A stretch of DNA of 64,000 nucleotides from Bacteroidota bacterium (GTDB lineage Bacteria > Bacteroidota > Bacteroidia > Chitinophagales > Chitinophagaceae), in the NCBI GenBank assembly GCA_020161435.1, contig JAIUNV010000002.1:434001-498000 (forward strand). The letters run 5' to 3'. Both the position numbers and the translations under genes were made by a program. The notes beneath the pieces are model-generated. The model ran no database searches. It was not told the origin of the DNA and saw only the letters and a program-made list of their open reading frames with translations. Every line of letters starts with the position of its first letter. Position 1 is the stretch's first letter. This document shows positions 49,607-58,089 of the stretch, in pieces.

Positions 49607-50437
49607 TTATGCACTGGTAAGTAAAGTTACCTTCACGCTATCGCCGATTCGAATAAGTTGGCCCAAAGTAAGCGGCAACACATTTTGCCCAAACAATACT
49701 TTGTTGCCCGTTTTTCTGTACTTGCTGAGTGTGGCCAGTGGCTCCACTCCTTGCTCGCCTGTTTCCTGATTTACTGTGGTGAGTACACAACGGGCACAGG
49801 GCTTTACACCTGCAAAAGCAGCATCGCCAATGGTAAAGTGCTGCCAGCAATCTTCATCAAAAGCTTTGCCACCTTCTACTACAATATTGGGGCGAAAGCG
49901 ATTCATCGGCACAGGCGTTTGCAAGCGACTGTTGAGATCATCCAATGATGTTTGTCCAATCAACAAAATCGGATAACCATCTGCAAGGCTTACTTCATCA
50001 CTATTCAAGGCATACGTAGCATCCACCTTTCTGGTATGTGCTTCAGGAAAATAAACCAGCTTACACGACAGCCCGACTTGTGTAGAAAACCAGGCACTGT
50101 GAGCAGCACTTACTTCCAACACTTCCACAGCATCATCCCAAATAGTAGCCCTTATTGGTTCACTGTTATGTTCATGTAATGGCAACAGCATTTCATGACC
50201 TGCATGATGCAGCATAAATCCATGCTGGTGAAAAGACAATTTGAACAACGCCAATTGATGCAACACCCGCTGGGTTATGAACTCATTCCGTTCATCAATC
50301 AACATCCATCGCCTGTCGTATTCGAAACCTTTGGCCAACACCTTAGCCTGCGGAACCGCAATACCACCCAAGGATTTTACCGGATACATCCACAACTCCG
50401 ATACCCGCAAAGCAGCTGTGTTATTGGTTTCCTGCAT
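49607..50437 (-). CDS. MOSC N-terminal and MOSC domain protein (YcbX-like)
   Basis: A 276-residue protein with N-terminal MOSC barrel (VSELWMYPVKSLGGIAVPQAKVLAKGFEYDRRWMLIDE) and C-terminal MOSC domain (RFRPNIVVEGGKAFDEDCWQHFTIGDAAFAGVKPCARCVLTTVNQETGEQG), where the Cys in KPCARC is the proposed molybdenum/sulfur ligand. Related YcbX proteins act on N-hydroxylated bases. There is no ferredoxin domain. Its start overlaps the end of the thioesterase-like gene by 17 bases. Confidence 0.88.
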   Translation of the reverse strand: MQETNNTAALRVSELWMYPVKSLGGIAVPQAKVLAKGFEYDRRWMLIDERNEFITQRVLHQLALFKLSFHQHGFMLHHAGHEMLLPLHEHNSEPIRATIWDDAVEVLEVSAAHSAWFSTQVGLSCKLVYFPEAHTRKVDATYALNSDEVSLADGYPILLIGQTSLDDLNSRLQTPVPMNRFRPNIVVEGGKAFDEDCWQHFTIGDAAFAGVKPCARCVLTTVNQETGEQGVEPLATLSKYRKTGNKVLFGQNVLPLTLGQLIRIGDSVKVTLLTSA

Positions 50438-50915
50438 GAGCTTTGGCTTTAAAACTCCATTCTACGGTAAACGTACTCACTACCTCACCCGCTTTAGTAC
50501 GGCCAGTGCTGGTAGCGGTAAATGATTTTCCTTCACCCGAAGCAATGGCTGATGCTATACATTGCTGCATAGCCTCGCCATCTTCGCAAGTAAAGTAAAT
50601 CCGCTCTGTTGCCTTCTTCACAAATTCTGCTTTGATGGATGCAACCAACATACTCACCGCAGGCTTGCAGCAGTGTATGTGGCCGAGTGCCAACACGCCG
50701 GTGCTCATTTCTGCCGCCATGGCCTGGCAGGCAAAATAGATGCTGCGAAACGGATTTTGCGATAACCATTTGAATGGTACACTCACCACCGCTGCATTTT
50801 CCGAAATGCTGCGCAACCGCACCCCACAGAAAAAAGCACTCGGCAGTTTATACAACATAAACAAACCGAACTTGAAACGGTGATTGGCTGTTTGTTGAAA
50901 TTCTTTAAAAGCCAT
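50421..50915 (-). CDS. DUF4442/hotdog-type thioesterase-like protein
   Basis: A 164-residue protein with a hotdog-like pattern: VSVPFKWLSQNPFRSIYFACQAMAAEMSTGVLALG in the middle and a strand-rich end (GKSFTATSTGRTKAGEVVSTFTVEWSFKAK). The motif NPxxSIYFAxQ is typical of DUF4442 acyl-thioesterase-like proteins. Start MAFKEFQQ is chosen; the frame upstream runs into repeats. Substrate unknown. Confidence 0.72.
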   Translation of the reverse strand: MAFKEFQQTANHRFKFGLFMLYKLPSAFFCGVRLRSISENAAVVSVPFKWLSQNPFRSIYFACQAMAAEMSTGVLALGHIHCCKPAVSMLVASIKAEFVKKATERIYFTCEDGEAMQQCIASAIASGEGKSFTATSTGRTKAGEVVSTFTVEWSFKAKAHAGNQ

Positions 50916-51287
50916 GTTGATGTTGTTTAGAAGCCCCCTAGCCCCGGAGGGGGAATAAGGGCATAGCACACTAATTTACTATTTACTGACTTTCGGACTT
51001 TCAGACCTCAAAATACCCTTCGACGAGCTCAGGGTAGCAATCGTCTTCAGACTTTCGGACTACTGACTTTCCGACTTTATCCCCCGTTCTCATTTCGCCC
51101 TTGTAGGGCTTGTATTTGCTTTGTTCATCTTTTCCATGGGCGTTGCCTATGGCTTTCATAAACCGCCCTTTCAGGGCTAAAGAATAAAGTCTCCGTACTA
51201 CCGACTACCAGCTCCGGACTCTCGGTCTTTCCGACTTTCCGACAGGCTCAGATCGTCATCTACCGACTACGCACTACGGACTACCGT
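50916..51287. repeat. Intergenic tract of degenerate short repeats
   Basis: About 370 bases made of variants of gactttcggact, ctactgactttccgact and ctaccgactac, with a GC hairpin (cccctagccccggagggg) near 50930-50952 and another imperfect palindrome (cgcccttgtagggc; ccgccctttcagggct) near 51095-51182. The same words appear both as tcggactttc and tctcggtctttccgac. No gene found. Such words look like remains of dispersed intergenic repeats. Confidence 0.5.
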
Positions 51288-52874
51288 CTATTTTTTATTA
51301 ATCTCCACAATCGCATACGAAACGCTCTTGGCGCCTGCTGCTGCAGTAAAGCGCAGGTTACCATTGCCGGTGCTGCTTACCTGCAACGAAGCGCTGCCAT
51401 AACTCCGTAGTGCGTTGCTTACATTGCTGGCATAGTTGCTGCCGGGTGTAGAAATGTTTTGGTTCAATTCGTACCAAGGCAGCTCTTCTTTGCTCACTAC
51501 AACAGCTATGTAATCTTTAGTGCCAATGCTATCGGGCATCATGCTCTTGTTTTTTGGAAACAACCGGTAACCGGTGATGCCGCAATATGCTGTGTAAGCG
51601 GTTTTTGTGGCATCTTCTTTTGTGGGGTATGGAAACAACGTATAACTGCTGCCATCCACTTCCTGACCAAACACGTACACATAACATTCGGTACTGTTTT
51701 TCACTTCCACTTTAAACCGGGAGCCTTTGGCAATGGTATTGCTGGTAAACAAATTGCTACCAGCATTGCGCAAAGGAATATAGCCAGCTGGTTTCGCTTT
51801 CTCATCTACCTGTACCAATCCTATTTCGCAATCGAATGCTTGCTGCAAAGCGGCGCCCTGCTGTGGCAATGGATCAATGCCGTAGGCTTCCCGCACAAAT
51901 TCTTTGAAGTCGGCATAGCGTACCCAGCCAATGCCATTTTCGCCCCACTCTGGCCCCCAGCTGTTCATGATTTGAAAAGCACCACCAGCCAGTTTATCAT
52001 CATAGCCAATCACACTCATGGCATGGCCGCCAAAGCCCATTTGGTTGTAATCGCTTTGTGTGGGCATCCATACTTTTTGGCCCATCATACCTTCCATAAA
52101 ACTCCCGCCCACCATCATGCCTATCACCACCGGCGCACCCGAAGCCAGGTGCTCTTTTATGGCACGAATGCTGATGCCTTCCGGTGCATCGGAACCCGTA
52201 AGGCGGTTGAAGCCATGGATTTTATTGGCAGCGGCCAATGCATCCAGCGACGTGGGCGGATTGCGGCTGCAATCGGTTTCATCGTACGGAAAATTATTAA
52301 ACGGTACTCCACCCTTGCGTTGCATCAACTCCATGGCCCGGATGATGTACGAACCCTGGCAACCATCGAGGCCAATTTGGTTGTACATGTACGACGGACT
52401 AAAAGCTAACTGATTGGGATTGATGCCGGAGCTGGCACTCATAAGAATGGTTTGGGCCGCATACGCACTACTCCATGCTACACAGCTGCCCTGTTTGCCC
52501 TGGTTTTGCCTGTCGGGGGCAAACTTGGCCAGCGATACATATTCGGGCAGCGGGTTGCGTATATCATCATCGCTGAGGCCTTCGTACACTGGTGCTTTGG
52601 CAAACTCCTGCTTGCTCAGCATGCCGCCTGTACTAAAGGCACTGGCAGCCTGTTGCAAAAAGCTACTGCCACAGCCCTGCTGGTTCATGAGGAAGTATGC
52701 ACCACCGAGCAGCACTAAAATGAGCAGGCCACCGGGCTTACGAAATAGCATGAGCAGCAGTGGCAACAGGTTGAGCAAACCGCCACCGCCGCCACCACGG
52801 CCACCAGAGCGTCCACCACTATTATCGTTGAATTCGTTGGGATCCTGCGGATCATCTACCATTCGTATCGGCAT
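51288..52874 (-). CDS. Papain-like (C1) cysteine protease, membrane-anchored, with DUF4384-like tail
   Basis: A 528-residue protein. Residues 17-33 are Gly/Arg-rich, followed by hydrophobic segments (NLLPLLLMLF; GGLLILVLLGGAYFLM) that anchor it. The C1 protease core holds the oxyanion Gln in QGKQGSC with Cys131, His283 in GFGGHAMSVIGYDD, and Asn303 in IMNSWGPEWG, so it looks active. The region after residue 370 (GSRFKVEVKNSTECYVYVFGQEVDGSSYTLFPYP) resembles the DUF4384 beta domain common beside caspase-like and other stress proteins. Ends with strands of unknown type. Role unknown. Confidence 0.85.
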   Translation of the reverse strand: MPIRMVDDPQDPNEFNDNSGGRSGGRGGGGGGLLNLLPLLLMLFRKPGGLLILVLLGGAYFLMNQQGCGSSFLQQAASAFSTGGMLSKQEFAKAPVYEGLSDDDIRNPLPEYVSLAKFAPDRQNQGKQGSCVAWSSAYAAQTILMSASSGINPNQLAFSPSYMYNQIGLDGCQGSYIIRAMELMQRKGGVPFNNFPYDETDCSRNPPTSLDALAAANKIHGFNRLTGSDAPEGISIRAIKEHLASGAPVVIGMMVGGSFMEGMMGQKVWMPTQSDYNQMGFGGHAMSVIGYDDKLAGGAFQIMNSWGPEWGENGIGWVRYADFKEFVREAYGIDPLPQQGAALQQAFDCEIGLVQVDEKAKPAGYIPLRNAGSNLFTSNTIAKGSRFKVEVKNSTECYVYVFGQEVDGSSYTLFPYPTKEDATKTAYTAYCGITGYRLFPKNKSMMPDSIGTKDYIAVVVSKEELPWYELNQNISTPGSNYASNVSNALRSYGSASLQVSSTGNGNLRFTAAAGAKSVSYAIVEINKK

Positions 52875-53019
52875 TGTTACAAGTTGAAAGGATGAGTCAG
52901 CAAAATACTTGTTCTGCGCCAACTATCGTTACGCTTTCGAGTGCCATGATTATTTATTTGAATCCAACCAAGAAAATTGGCACTTCAGTTCCGGCTTGTT
53001 TGCTTTGCAATACCTGCAT

Positions 53020-53057
53020 ACAACAAAGGCTGCTCTCTTGAGCAGCCTTTGTTGTTA
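53020..53057 (-). terminator. Terminator after mini-fasciclin gene
   Basis: A perfect 16-base stem: ACAACAAAGGCTGCTC (53020-53035) and its complement (53040-53055) with a four-base loop. Confidence 0.75.
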
Positions 53058-53072
53058 GGAATGCGGCGGTTA

Positions 53073-53282
53073 TTATTTAGGTAAAATAACGGCGTCGATC
53101 ACTTGTACTACACCATTGCCAGCGCCGAGGTCGGCAGTGGTTACATTGGCACCGTTCACGGTTACTTTTCCTTCTTTTACACCAGTGGCAGTGTCTGCAG
53201 TTGCAGTTTCGGCAGGTGCTTCGGCACAAGCAACCATTCCAACAATTGTTAACATGGCGAGGCTAATCTTCAAATTTTTCAT
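53073..53282 (-). CDS. Small lipoprotein carrying only the end of a fasciclin domain
   Basis: A 69-residue protein: lipoprotein signal (LAMLTIVGMVAC), a short Ala/Thr/Glu linker, then VTVNGANVTTADLGAGNGVVQVIDAVILPK. The last 30 residues match the C-terminal H2-type motif of FAS1 domains (xNGVVHVIDxVLxP), but the rest of the roughly 140-residue fold is absent. It is either a decayed fasciclin gene with an intact frame or a mini-protein. Start MKNLKISL is preferred. Confidence 0.6.
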   Translation of the reverse strand: MKNLKISLAMLTIVGMVACAEAPAETATADTATGVKEGKVTVNGANVTTADLGAGNGVVQVIDAVILPK

Positions 53283-53644
53283 TTTAAAAGTTTTGTAGCA
53301 ATAGAACATGACAGTGTCGCTATTGCTCTGAAAAGCTAAACTTTAACATCTTACCTCATTCGCTTATAACAGCTGTTAATGCAATAGCATCATCACTTGT
53401 TCTGTGCTTTGCGTTATCCGAAACTTTCGGTGGGCAAAGCCACATGCTTTCCCCCTTCTTCATCCCATGGTATGAAAGCCGCAGTTAATACACGAACGTT
53501 GAAATTTGGCTTCGATACGCAACGTCCCTAAAGGAGACGTTGCTGACAAATAAATCTGTGCATTTCATCATTCGTAATTGCACAACAAAAAAGCGCAGCA
53601 CCAAAATAGTGCTGCGCTTTTTTAAGAGCATACATGCAAGCCCG
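53283..53644. other. Intergenic region with repeat-type hairpin
   Basis: About 360 bases with no gene. CAACGTC (53520-53526) and GACGTTG (53536-53542) flank cctaaagga, a REP-like small palindrome. The promoter of the mini-fasciclin gene must lie at the left and the M1-peptidase terminator lies at the right. Confidence 0.4.
53587..53623 (-). terminator. Terminator after M1 peptidase gene
   Basis: AGCGCAGCAC (53592-53601) and GTGCTGCGCT (53609-53618), flanked by A and T runs on the two sides. Confidence 0.8.
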
Positions 53645-55504
53645 TTACCATTTCAGTTCCAGCTTGTTGTTTTTGCGTTCTACATCAGCCAGGCGTTGTG
53701 ATGCATCTATTTCCACCGAAATAATCTCGTTGATACGGCGGTTAGTACGGATGATCATGTCGCGGTGTGTCCAGCGCTGGGCGGGGTATACCACACGGGG
53801 CGCAGTGCTTTCTGCCGGCTTTTCGCCATAGGTAAGGTTGAGCGGCACATAGTGCTGTTCGGTGGTGCTGTCTTTAAAGGTCAGCGTTACATCTACCGGC
53901 ATGGGCATTTCGCCCAACCGCTTGATGCGTACCAGCGTGTAGTTGTCTTCCATCCAGAGACTGTCAATGGCATAGTCGATGGTTTTGGTGGTGTACACCA
54001 TGTACTCTTTGTACCAGTCGAGTTCCATGCCGCTTACTTTTTCGGCCACCCGCACAAAGTCGTTCGGGTTGGGATGTTTGAATTTCCAGGTATCGTAGTA
54101 AGCATGCAAGGTTTTTTTGAGCAGCGAGTCGCCTATTACATAACCCAGCTGACCCAAAAACACAGCGCCTTTGCTGTACGCTGCTGTGCTGTACGCATAG
54201 TTGGTAGCGAAGTGATCGGCATGGGTGCTCATGGGTTCTTCAAACTTGCCTTTGGCCAGCGCAATGTAACCGCGGTATTCATCGGCCAGTGCAAAGCCGG
54301 TGCCGCCTTTCAGGTATTGTGTTACCACGCTTTCGCCATAGCTGGTAAAGCCTTCATCCATCCAGGCATACAGGCTTTCGTTGGTACCCATCAGGTGTTG
54401 GTACCAGCTGTGCATCCATTCGTGGATGGCGGTGCCCAATGACGCTGTTTTGATGAGGGTAGCCATAGCGTATTCCATGCCACCATCGCCTCCTTGAATA
54501 AAGCTGTACTCAGGCCATGGATAGGCACCAAACAAGTCTTTCATAAACGGATAGGCACGGGCACATTCGTTGGCTGTGCTCACCCAGTTGGCATCGTCGG
54601 CTTTGTCGCTTTTAAAAATGAAATGCAGCAAAGGACCGTTGTCGGGCTTGCGGGTAATGTGCTGGTAGCCGGGGTCGGCGGCCCACACAAAGTCGTGCAC
54701 TTTTTTAGCGGTAAAACGCCAGCTGCGGGTTTCACCGGCAATGTCTTTGAGCGGTGTGCCGGGCTTATCGTAGCCCCAACCGATAGCGGCTGCATTTTGC
54801 AACACACCACTGGCACCAATCTTGTACGATTTATCGAGGGTAATATTCACATCATAATCGCCCCAAACACCGTAAAACTCACGGGCAATGTAAGGGTTGG
54901 GGGTCCAGCCGGTGTAGTCGTACTCCACCACTTTGGGGTACCACTGGCTCATGCTGTAGCGAACGCCTTCGGCATTGTCGCGGCCACTGCGGCGAATTTG
55001 CACCGGCACCTGTGCTTCAAACTGGGTTTGAATGCTCACGGTTTGCTTGGGCAAAATGGGCTTGGGCAAATCAAATTTGATGATGGTTTCGTATTCCTTG
55101 CCTTTGAGCGTAACACCGTTGAGGGTGATGGATTGAATACGGCAGTAACCAATTTCGTTGGGCTTCAGTTGGCTGATGCGATCCTTTACACGGCCATCCC
55201 AATCGAGGCGGTCGCTACCATCGCGGTTGCGGCCCACCACTTTGGTACCCAGTTCCCGGCTGCGTACATCCATGCTGCTGTTGGGCTGAAAGGCATTCCA
55301 GTACAGGTGAAAGTAAATTTCATGCAGGGTATCGGGCGAATTGTTGGTGTACTGAATTTGCTGTTTGCCCTGCAGGATATTCGTTTGCACATTCAGCCGT
55401 ACATCCATGTTGTAGCTGATTTGCTGCTGCCAGCGGTCGGGCTGGGCCTGAGCAGTGGTAGCCCATAACAATGCGGCTACAAAAACATTCACATAAAAAC
55501 GCAT
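53645..55504 (-). CDS. Exported M1-family metallopeptidase
   Basis: A 619-residue protein with a signal peptide (FVAALLWATTAQAQ). The zinc site HEWMH (361-365) and the third ligand Glu384 in WMDEGFTSY are at standard spacing, and GGDGGMEYAM stands for the GxMEN motif, in which Asn is replaced. N-terminal beta domain (NVQTNILQGKQQIQYTNNSPDTLHEIYFHLYWNAFQP) is typical of Bacteroidota M1 proteins. Likely a periplasmic aminopeptidase. No type IX sorting domain seen. Confidence 0.9.
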   Translation of the reverse strand: MRFYVNVFVAALLWATTAQAQPDRWQQQISYNMDVRLNVQTNILQGKQQIQYTNNSPDTLHEIYFHLYWNAFQPNSSMDVRSRELGTKVVGRNRDGSDRLDWDGRVKDRISQLKPNEIGYCRIQSITLNGVTLKGKEYETIIKFDLPKPILPKQTVSIQTQFEAQVPVQIRRSGRDNAEGVRYSMSQWYPKVVEYDYTGWTPNPYIAREFYGVWGDYDVNITLDKSYKIGASGVLQNAAAIGWGYDKPGTPLKDIAGETRSWRFTAKKVHDFVWAADPGYQHITRKPDNGPLLHFIFKSDKADDANWVSTANECARAYPFMKDLFGAYPWPEYSFIQGGDGGMEYAMATLIKTASLGTAIHEWMHSWYQHLMGTNESLYAWMDEGFTSYGESVVTQYLKGGTGFALADEYRGYIALAKGKFEEPMSTHADHFATNYAYSTAAYSKGAVFLGQLGYVIGDSLLKKTLHAYYDTWKFKHPNPNDFVRVAEKVSGMELDWYKEYMVYTTKTIDYAIDSLWMEDNYTLVRIKRLGEMPMPVDVTLTFKDSTTEQHYVPLNLTYGEKPAESTAPRVVYPAQRWTHRDMIIRTNRRINEIISVEIDASQRLADVERKNNKLELKW

Positions 55505-55637
55505 GCAAAAAATTTAGATGATCAATAGAAACGGGAATGTGTGTGTTTGGGAAAATGAGGTACCCAAAGAAGATCGTGTAAAGAACAACTGCAATATGAC
55601 GTTTTGCGGCGGAAAAACGCTTGTTAAAAAACAGGAA

Positions 55638-56132
55638 TCAACCAAACAACGCCGACTGTGTGGCAAGGCCGCTGTGTTTGGCTTCGTGCTCCAGCAGCCA
55701 TTGCTTGCGCCAGAGCTCTCCGGCATAGCCTACCAGGGCACCATTGGCACCTACCACCCGGTGGCAGGGCACCACAATGGCCAGCTGGTTTTTACCATTG
55801 GCGGTACCTGCTGCCCGTATGCATTTTTCATCGCCCAGGCGAATGGCCATGGTTTTGTAGCTGATGGTTTTGCCAAAGGGAATGTCGAGCAAGCCCGCCC
55901 ATACCCGCTGCTGAAACAACGTGCCTTCCTGGCCAAAAGGAAAACTAAATTCGGTGCGGGAGCCAGCGAAATATTCCCGCAACTGTGAGGAAGCTACTTG
56001 CAACAATGGCGAAGTTGCAGCTTGTAAAGGCAGGGCATCGCCAACGAATTTGATTTCCGTTACCTGTTCTTCGGTAGCGGTGAGCAGGATGTGGCCGAGT
56101 GGAGATGATATGACTGCTGTGAAGGTTTCCAT
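55638..56132 (-). CDS. ogt: Methylated-DNA-protein-cysteine methyltransferase
   Basis: A 164-residue suicide repair protein removing alkyl groups from O6-alkylguanine. The active site IVVPCHRVVGANGALVGYAGELWRKQWLLEHE is complete (Cys123) and the HTH segment FGKTISYKTMAIRLG and AAGTANGKN precede it. Ada-type regulatory domain is absent, so it is the Ogt form. Its ATG overlaps the csaA stop (TAATG), so both are translated together. Confidence 0.92.
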   Translation of the reverse strand: METFTAVISSPLGHILLTATEEQVTEIKFVGDALPLQAATSPLLQVASSQLREYFAGSRTEFSFPFGQEGTLFQQRVWAGLLDIPFGKTISYKTMAIRLGDEKCIRAAGTANGKNQLAIVVPCHRVVGANGALVGYAGELWRKQWLLEHEAKHSGLATQSALFG

Positions 56133-56464
56133 TAACCTACTTTGCCTCCGTTTTGTACGGGCTGCTGTGGTTGCAGCAATACCACGTCGTTATTTTCATT
56201 GTATACACCAAGCACCAAACATTCACTCATAAAATCGGCTATTTGCTTAGGCGGAAAATTGACCACCGCAACAACCTGCCGGCCAATGAGGGCTTGCGGC
56301 TCGTAGAGTACTGTGATTTGTGCTGAAGATTTTTTGATGCCGAGTTCACCAAAATCAATCCATAATTTATACGCTGGTCGGCGGGCTTTGTCAAACACCT
56401 GTGCATCTACAATGGTGCCGGCCCGCATGTCTACCGCTTCAAATTGTTCCCAGTTGATGTGCAT
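56132..56464 (-). CDS. csaA: CsaA-like tRNA-binding domain protein
   Basis: A 110-residue OB-fold protein: FEAVDMRAGTIVDAQVFDKARRPAYKLWIDFGELGIKKSSAQITVLYEPQALIGRQVVAVVNFPPKQIADFMSECLVLG. This is the CsaA/EMAP-II-type tRNA-binding domain, described as a chaperone with tRNA affinity. Start MHINWEQF is chosen over an extension into terminator DNA. Confidence 0.88.
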   Translation of the reverse strand: MHINWEQFEAVDMRAGTIVDAQVFDKARRPAYKLWIDFGELGIKKSSAQITVLYEPQALIGRQVVAVVNFPPKQIADFMSECLVLGVYNENNDVVLLQPQQPVQNGGKVG

Positions 56465-56500
56465 GGCAGCTAACTTACCACATTGCGTCGTTTTCGGCCA

Positions 56501-56528
56501 CAAAAAAAGCGGCACCGTGGTACCGCCT
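56501..56528 (-). terminator. Terminator after mqnE
   Basis: GCGGCACC and GGTACCGC (56509-56526) with a two-base loop, followed on the minus strand by T7. Confidence 0.7.
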
Positions 56529-56553
56529 TCTTTGTTTCAATCCAAAGAGTCAC

Positions 56554-57720
56554 TTAGTTCAGCGACGCATCGGGCACAGGTGCCGTGCTGCGTTCAAACA
56601 CTTTTACTTCTTTGTAGAGTGTATCTCTTTCTACCGCTACCCGGCCCGCCTGATGAATAAGGGCTACGAGTTCTTCGGTGGTCATGCTGGGGCTTTGCTC
56701 TTCGCTACCCGCCATGCTGTAAATCTTGGTACTGTCGTCGATGGTACCGTCAATATCATTTACGCCAAACGACAAGCTGAGCTGTGCGTTGTGGCGGCCA
56801 AGCATGGGCCAGTAAGCTTTGATATGCGGGAAATTGTCCATGTACAAACGAGCCACGGCATACATCTTCATGTCTTCAATCAGCGTGGTTTCTTTTACAT
56901 GGCTCATTTCATTATCGTGGTTGCGAAACTTGAGCGGAATGAACGTGTTGAAGCCCTTGGTTTCATCCTGCAGGCTGCGCAGTTGCTCCATGTGGTCAAT
57001 GCGGTGTGCATAGTTTTCTACATGGCCGTACAGCATGGTAGCATTGCTGTGCATGCCCAACTGATGCGCTGCTTTGTGAATGTGTAACCAACCGGCACCG
57101 TCTACTTTATCGGCGCAAATTTGCTCCCGAACACTGGGGTCGAATATTTCGGCACCACCACCGGGCAATGATTGCAAACCGGCTTCGTGCATCATCTTCA
57201 TGCCTTCTTCTACACTCACTTTGGCCTTGCGGAACATGTAATCCAGTTCTACAGCCGTAAAGCCTTTGATGTGCAAATCAGGACGATGGGCACGAATGGC
57301 TTTGGTGAGTTCCATGAAGAAGTACATATCCATTTTAGGATGCACACCACCCACAATGTGTACTTCGGTTACAGGCTGTCCATCGTATTTTTTCACGATG
57401 TCGAGCATTTGGTCGAGGCTCAGCTCCCAGCCTTCTTCCCGTTTGCTGTACAGGCGGCTGTACGAGCAAAACTTACAACTGAACACACACACGTTGGTAG
57501 GCTCGATATGGAAGTTGCGGTTGAAATACGTACGGTGACCATGCTTTTGCTCCCGTACCTGATTGGCCAGGGCACCCAACCAGCCCAGCGGGGCATGTTC
57601 AAATAAGTACAGCCCATCTTCAGGACTAAGGCGAACGCCATTGTTTACTTTATCGGCTATCTGCTGCAGCTGAGCATCGGTAGCTACTATGTTGTGCATC
57701 AAGGTAGAAATCTGACTCAT
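56554..57720 (-). CDS. mqnE: Aminofutalosine synthase MqnE
   Basis: A 388-residue radical SAM enzyme of the futalosine pathway for menaquinone. The cluster is in NVCVFSCKFCSYSR (CxxxCxxC), and VTEVHIVGGVHPKM, LPGGGAEIFDPSVR and SNATMLYGHVE are the MqnE/MqnC blocks; the first-step enzyme MqnE is favoured over MqnC by overall order and length. Its presence indicates menaquinone made without the MenFDHCEB route. Confidence 0.88.
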   Translation of the reverse strand: MSQISTLMHNIVATDAQLQQIADKVNNGVRLSPEDGLYLFEHAPLGWLGALANQVREQKHGHRTYFNRNFHIEPTNVCVFSCKFCSYSRLYSKREEGWELSLDQMLDIVKKYDGQPVTEVHIVGGVHPKMDMYFFMELTKAIRAHRPDLHIKGFTAVELDYMFRKAKVSVEEGMKMMHEAGLQSLPGGGAEIFDPSVREQICADKVDGAGWLHIHKAAHQLGMHSNATMLYGHVENYAHRIDHMEQLRSLQDETKGFNTFIPLKFRNHDNEMSHVKETTLIEDMKMYAVARLYMDNFPHIKAYWPMLGRHNAQLSLSFGVNDIDGTIDDSTKIYSMAGSEEQSPSMTTEELVALIHQAGRVAVERDTLYKEVKVFERSTAPVPDASLN

Positions 57721-58089
57721 GTATTCCTTTAATTGGGTGCAAATGTAACGTAAACAACAGCGGTGAAGGCCTGATGTTTATCAGTGTTGGCGTTAAAAAA
57801 TGGCGGGGTTGCACATTGCCATTTTATTTTAAGTTAGTTAGTCATTCTAAGAAATGAACAACTCCTTTTAGCAGTTCCGTATCATTTTGTTTTGGCTGCT
57901 TTTTTGGTCACATTGTTACTTTCTTTTTCTTGAAAAAAAGAAAGTAACCAAAGAAAATTCAAGGCAAACCCGAAGGCTCCGCCCATTTTGCCGGGCCAGC
58001 GCCTCCCGCTGTGTAGCCATTCCCCTAAATGTTCAGTGTATTTCGTTGGTAGGCTTTTCTAATTTTCATATGCAATACCGCAAAACACA
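57721..58089. other. Intergenic region with a dispersed-repeat-like hairpin
   Basis: About 370 bases without a gene. The main feature is a perfect long hairpin at 57915-57948, annotated separately, with a GC-rich tail (aaacccgaaggctccgcccattttgccgggcc) to about 58000. The left part must hold the mqnE start signal. Confidence 0.4.
57915..58000. repeat. MITE/REP-like element with a 14-bp perfect stem
   Basis: GTTACTTTCTTTTT (57915-57928), loop CTTG, then the exact complement (57933-57946 plus AC to 57948). It is followed by CAAAGAAAATTCAAGGCAAACC and a GC-rich end. Similar hairpin-plus-tail units occur repeatedly in many bacterial genomes; only one copy is seen here. Confidence 0.5.

Noticed and set aside
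50916..51287. CRISPR-like short repeats
   Set aside because: Repeat words are degenerate, irregularly spaced and in both orientations.
53765..55468. Long plus-strand open frames opposite the M1 peptidase gene
   Set aside because: They are antisense to a gene with a complete catalytic signature and encode no recognisable domains.
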